Positions 61,377 through 64,000 of a stretch of 64,000 bases of DNA are shown piece by piece (position 1 is the first letter of the stretch; every line of letters starts with the position of its first letter). Both the position numbers and the translations under genes were made by a program. Below the pieces are notes generated by a model that was not told the DNA's origin, made no database searches, and saw only the letters and a list, made by a program, of their open reading frames with translations. The stretch lies in assembly GCA_003439945.1 (NCBI GenBank), contig QVRM01002189.1:99501-163500 (forward strand), read 5' to 3'. The DNA comes from Dermanyssus gallinae (taxonomy: Eukaryota > Arthropoda > Arachnida > Mesostigmata > Dermanyssidae).

Positions 61377-64000
61377 TAGTAGATAGTACTGGACTGAGAG
61401 AGTGTATTCATTCAAAGCGGCCAAGCAAACACCCCACCGTTGTCATCATCTTCTAGAGCAACGTTTGTGGAATGTCTGCACGCATTAGTAGTTAACGGCG
61501 CTCACACACAGAGTAAGTAGCAAGATATGATAGGCCGGCTGGTTACGTTTAAGCAGAGAGGGTGTCGTCTACGCGGGGTGTCTAGGTGTCGGTGTTGACG
61601 CGGTGAGGGGCTACAATGGCAGGAACAGCAGCGTCAGCGCCGCTGTGAGGAATTCCGGCATTCTCAAGCGGAAGAGGCGACTTACAAAAGGCAGAGGAAA
61701 GCCTAGCCAAGCTAAGAAGAAAAGGAGACGAGGAAGCGTTGACAAAACAAAAGTCGTCAGAAGTACCAAAAGTCGCCCGGCATAAAGAACCGGAGAGCGA
61801 GACAGGGATCGAGAGAGTGAGACGGAATAATAGAGATAGGAAAACCCGCTGTTCTGAAATTCCACACAACGCGTCGCACACGACGACACTCTGTCGAGCG
61901 CCCCCCCCCCTTGCCGTTGTCCCATCCCTGTCGATGCGGGCGAGGGGTCATCAAGGGGTCTTGCTTTCAGTCGTATCTCGACACGCTTGATGGCTGCTCC
62001 AGCGGAACGCGCACAACACACACACGCTTACTTCTCTGGTGATTCTTTATTCCTCTTTCTCTCAAGTGTATACATAATCGTATCTCTATATCACTTTGTA
62101 TTTATCTATCTACTCGCTTCTCGTTGGTTCTCCGCCTCTCTCTCTCTCTCTCCGTCGTTCGTTTTTATAGAGAAGTCACTCCGCCGCAGTCAAAGCCCAC
62201 CCAAGAATACCCCCGCTAACGAACGAACGACCAGACAGACAAAGAGACTCAACTGTTCCAGCAGCCGGCTCAGCCTTGGTAAACCCTTCCACGGGGCTTT
62301 GCAGTCCATGGCACGACTCAGTCACGTAACCGCAGCACCAACAACATCAACAACAACAACACCAACAGCGACAGCAGAAACAATAAGAGCAGATCTTGGT
62401 TCTGTTGACTGGCTACGTGCGCGCAATTGTAAGCGCCGCCCCGTGGGTCGCCGTACTGTGCCATGCCGACGCGGAAGGAATCACGGGGCCTCCAAGAATC
62501 TCCCGTCTGACACTGCCGACACCTGTCGTTTAATCGCCGAGGTCTTCGAACAAGACAGAGCGCATAGACAATGGCATAACGGCGGCGCACATCCGATCCG
62601 TGTCTCTAAATGATTCACGCCATTGTGTGTATACGTTTATATAAACATTCTCACACGCACCTATGGTTGTCGACGCTCTGGCGACGTCCGCGTGCATACC
62701 ACTTGAAATTGACACGTTAGCAGCGGGCTAAAAAACAACCACACGAACAGTTACAGCAGAAGGGAACTCTCTGAAGGAGAAGGAGAGCAAATCGGAACGG
62801 TAACTTGAAACTGCCAAAGCCCGTTGCCAAGAATTCAAAGATTGCCACTGAAGGCGATTAGGCCCAGTGCGGTTACAGGTAGAAGTGCGAGAGACATTGA
62901 CGAGCGGTCAGAGTGGCACGTCGCAGTTCGCCAAGGATTGCCTCAACCGGCGCACTCACTGGTGGCATCTTCCCGGCCTGGAGTGAAATTGTAGAAAATG
63001 TCCAAGTTTTGTCGGCAAACAAATCCTGTAGATTTTGTCTCAAAGGTACTCTAACCTGCTCTCCGAAATTGCTTTGCTCAGTTTTTGCTTAATTGCTAGC
63101 TTGTGCTTAAATATATTTCATGCATAAATGCTAATGCAATACTGGCTGTACTGCACCTTAGCTAATGCCCATCTCTTCCGCTTTTTTGCGCAGTTTCAAT
63201 CGCCGGTATGTCATCACGAGTCTGTCGACTTCAATAACACAGTTTACACTTCTGAAGCTGTGTTTGCCTGTCCAGAACGTGGTGCCCCGCGGTGCCCATA
63301 CTACCTAATTTGAGTGAGGCAATCTATTTGGTAATGTTACTGTACGCCGGAGCATTCGTTCCGTAAACTGCATCTAATTTGATTTTATTTCCATTGCAGT
63401 TAAACCTAAACAAAGTTTGTTTAATCACACCACGGTACTCCTGCTCTTCCATTGTCACTGAAGAGGGTGACATTTTACAGTTGCCCCACTTGCTACAAAC
63501 GAAATTCCAAACCAATCCACATAATGTTTGGTTTTATTACTTCCCATCAATGTTTCCCTCCGGCGCTTGTTGTCGGTACGAGCTTTTTGAAACTGTAGAC
63601 AGGCGATGCTATAAACTTTTTGATCCACTACTTATATATATATATTCTTCTCTAATTCACTGGCCAGCTAAGTGCCAAATGACTGCAGGTCAGAAAACTT
63701 TGAAGTAGCGTGATTTTAACATCAGTCCAATGCCGAATAAACGTGCACTACCTGTTTGTCGGGAGGTCCGCCATTCTCAACAACACTTGCTGCAGGCACT
63801 TTCTAGGTGCGATTGGCCTACAAGAGCAGCAGTAGCAACAAGGACAACAACAACAACAGAAACAACAAAAAGAGTCGGCATAGGTCGAGGAGATGGTAGT
63901 TCTGGTTCTGATGATGGCATTGGTGACTGTACTTACTCGGACGAGACGACCCTTTACGGCCAGCTCCTGTACATGACAACCCCATCGTCAACTGGCCAGC

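Larger units (their letters stand above)
56706..64000. other. Upstream flank or intron of CAPS; no further exon found
   Basis: About 7.3 kb. It includes a minisatellite at 57.93-58.10 kb, (TA)n at 60,581-60,635, a mariner remnant at 60.8-61.4 kb and a GC-richer stretch at 61.6-62.6 kb with long low-complexity open frames. I searched the minus strand for the family segment that precedes the C2 domain (the conserved helix-rich block ending near SVNLLMANLESMP in vertebrates) and did not see it. The preceding CAPS exons are therefore probably beyond the window. Confidence 0.7.

Noticed and set aside
61987..62613. 208-codon plus-strand frame
   Set aside because: Low-complexity Ser/Thr/Arg-rich stretches, no recognised domain, and GC-rich sequence with competing frames; a length like this is near chance expectation for the window.
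63940..64000. Possible minus-strand exon ending at a GTAAGT donor at the right edge
   Set aside because: The donor is good, but the open frame has no similarity to the CAPS region expected there, and the window ends before an acceptor can be judged.

Overview
The window is eukaryotic and animal, not bacterial: genes are split by GT-AG introns, coding sequence is sparse, and simple-sequence DNA is very dense, with dozens of (TA)n tracts and long (CAA)n/(TTG)n, (GA)n and tetranucleotide tracts. An arthropod is most likely, possibly a mite or other chelicerate. That placement is inferred from the invertebrate character of the one recognisable protein and from the decayed mariner and LINE copies; no sequence here proves the taxon.

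The main gene is the CAPS/Cadps orthologue (calcium-dependent activator protein for secretion, UNC-31 family). It lies on the minus strand from about 56.7 kb down to a stop codon at 20,759. I reconstruct 11 coding exons, numbered e1-e11 from the 5' side of the window. Every junction has GT-AG ends, and one reading frame runs through all of them, giving 955 residues. They cover the C2-like domain, the PH domain with its basic lipid-binding cluster, and the whole MUN/MHD region to the C-terminus. The N-terminal exons, promoter and 5' UTR lie outside the right edge or were not found. The intron between e3 and e4 is about 16 kb; the others are 0.3-4.7 kb.

The left 20 kb is less clear. Coding-looking frames without an ATG, bounded by plausible splice sites, suggest at least one plus-strand gene ending near 19.6 kb, convergent with CAPS (candidate exons at 17.15, 17.77, 18.19 and 19.36 kb, with an AATAAA at 20,141). 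There is also the 3' end of a minus-strand gene at 1.75-1.92 kb. I could not identify either product.

Mobile-element remains are a broken mariner-type transposase (60.8-61.4 kb, plus), a non-LTR endonuclease/RT remnant (about 6.3-8.0 kb, plus), a second RT fragment (26.25-26.75 kb, plus) and a tRNA-like, SINE-like block (about 5.44-5.51 kb, minus). The rest is intron or intergenic DNA made mainly of microsatellites, two minisatellites, several clean hairpins and GC-richer islands. CAPS primes dense-core vesicle exocytosis; nothing else here can be linked to it functionally.
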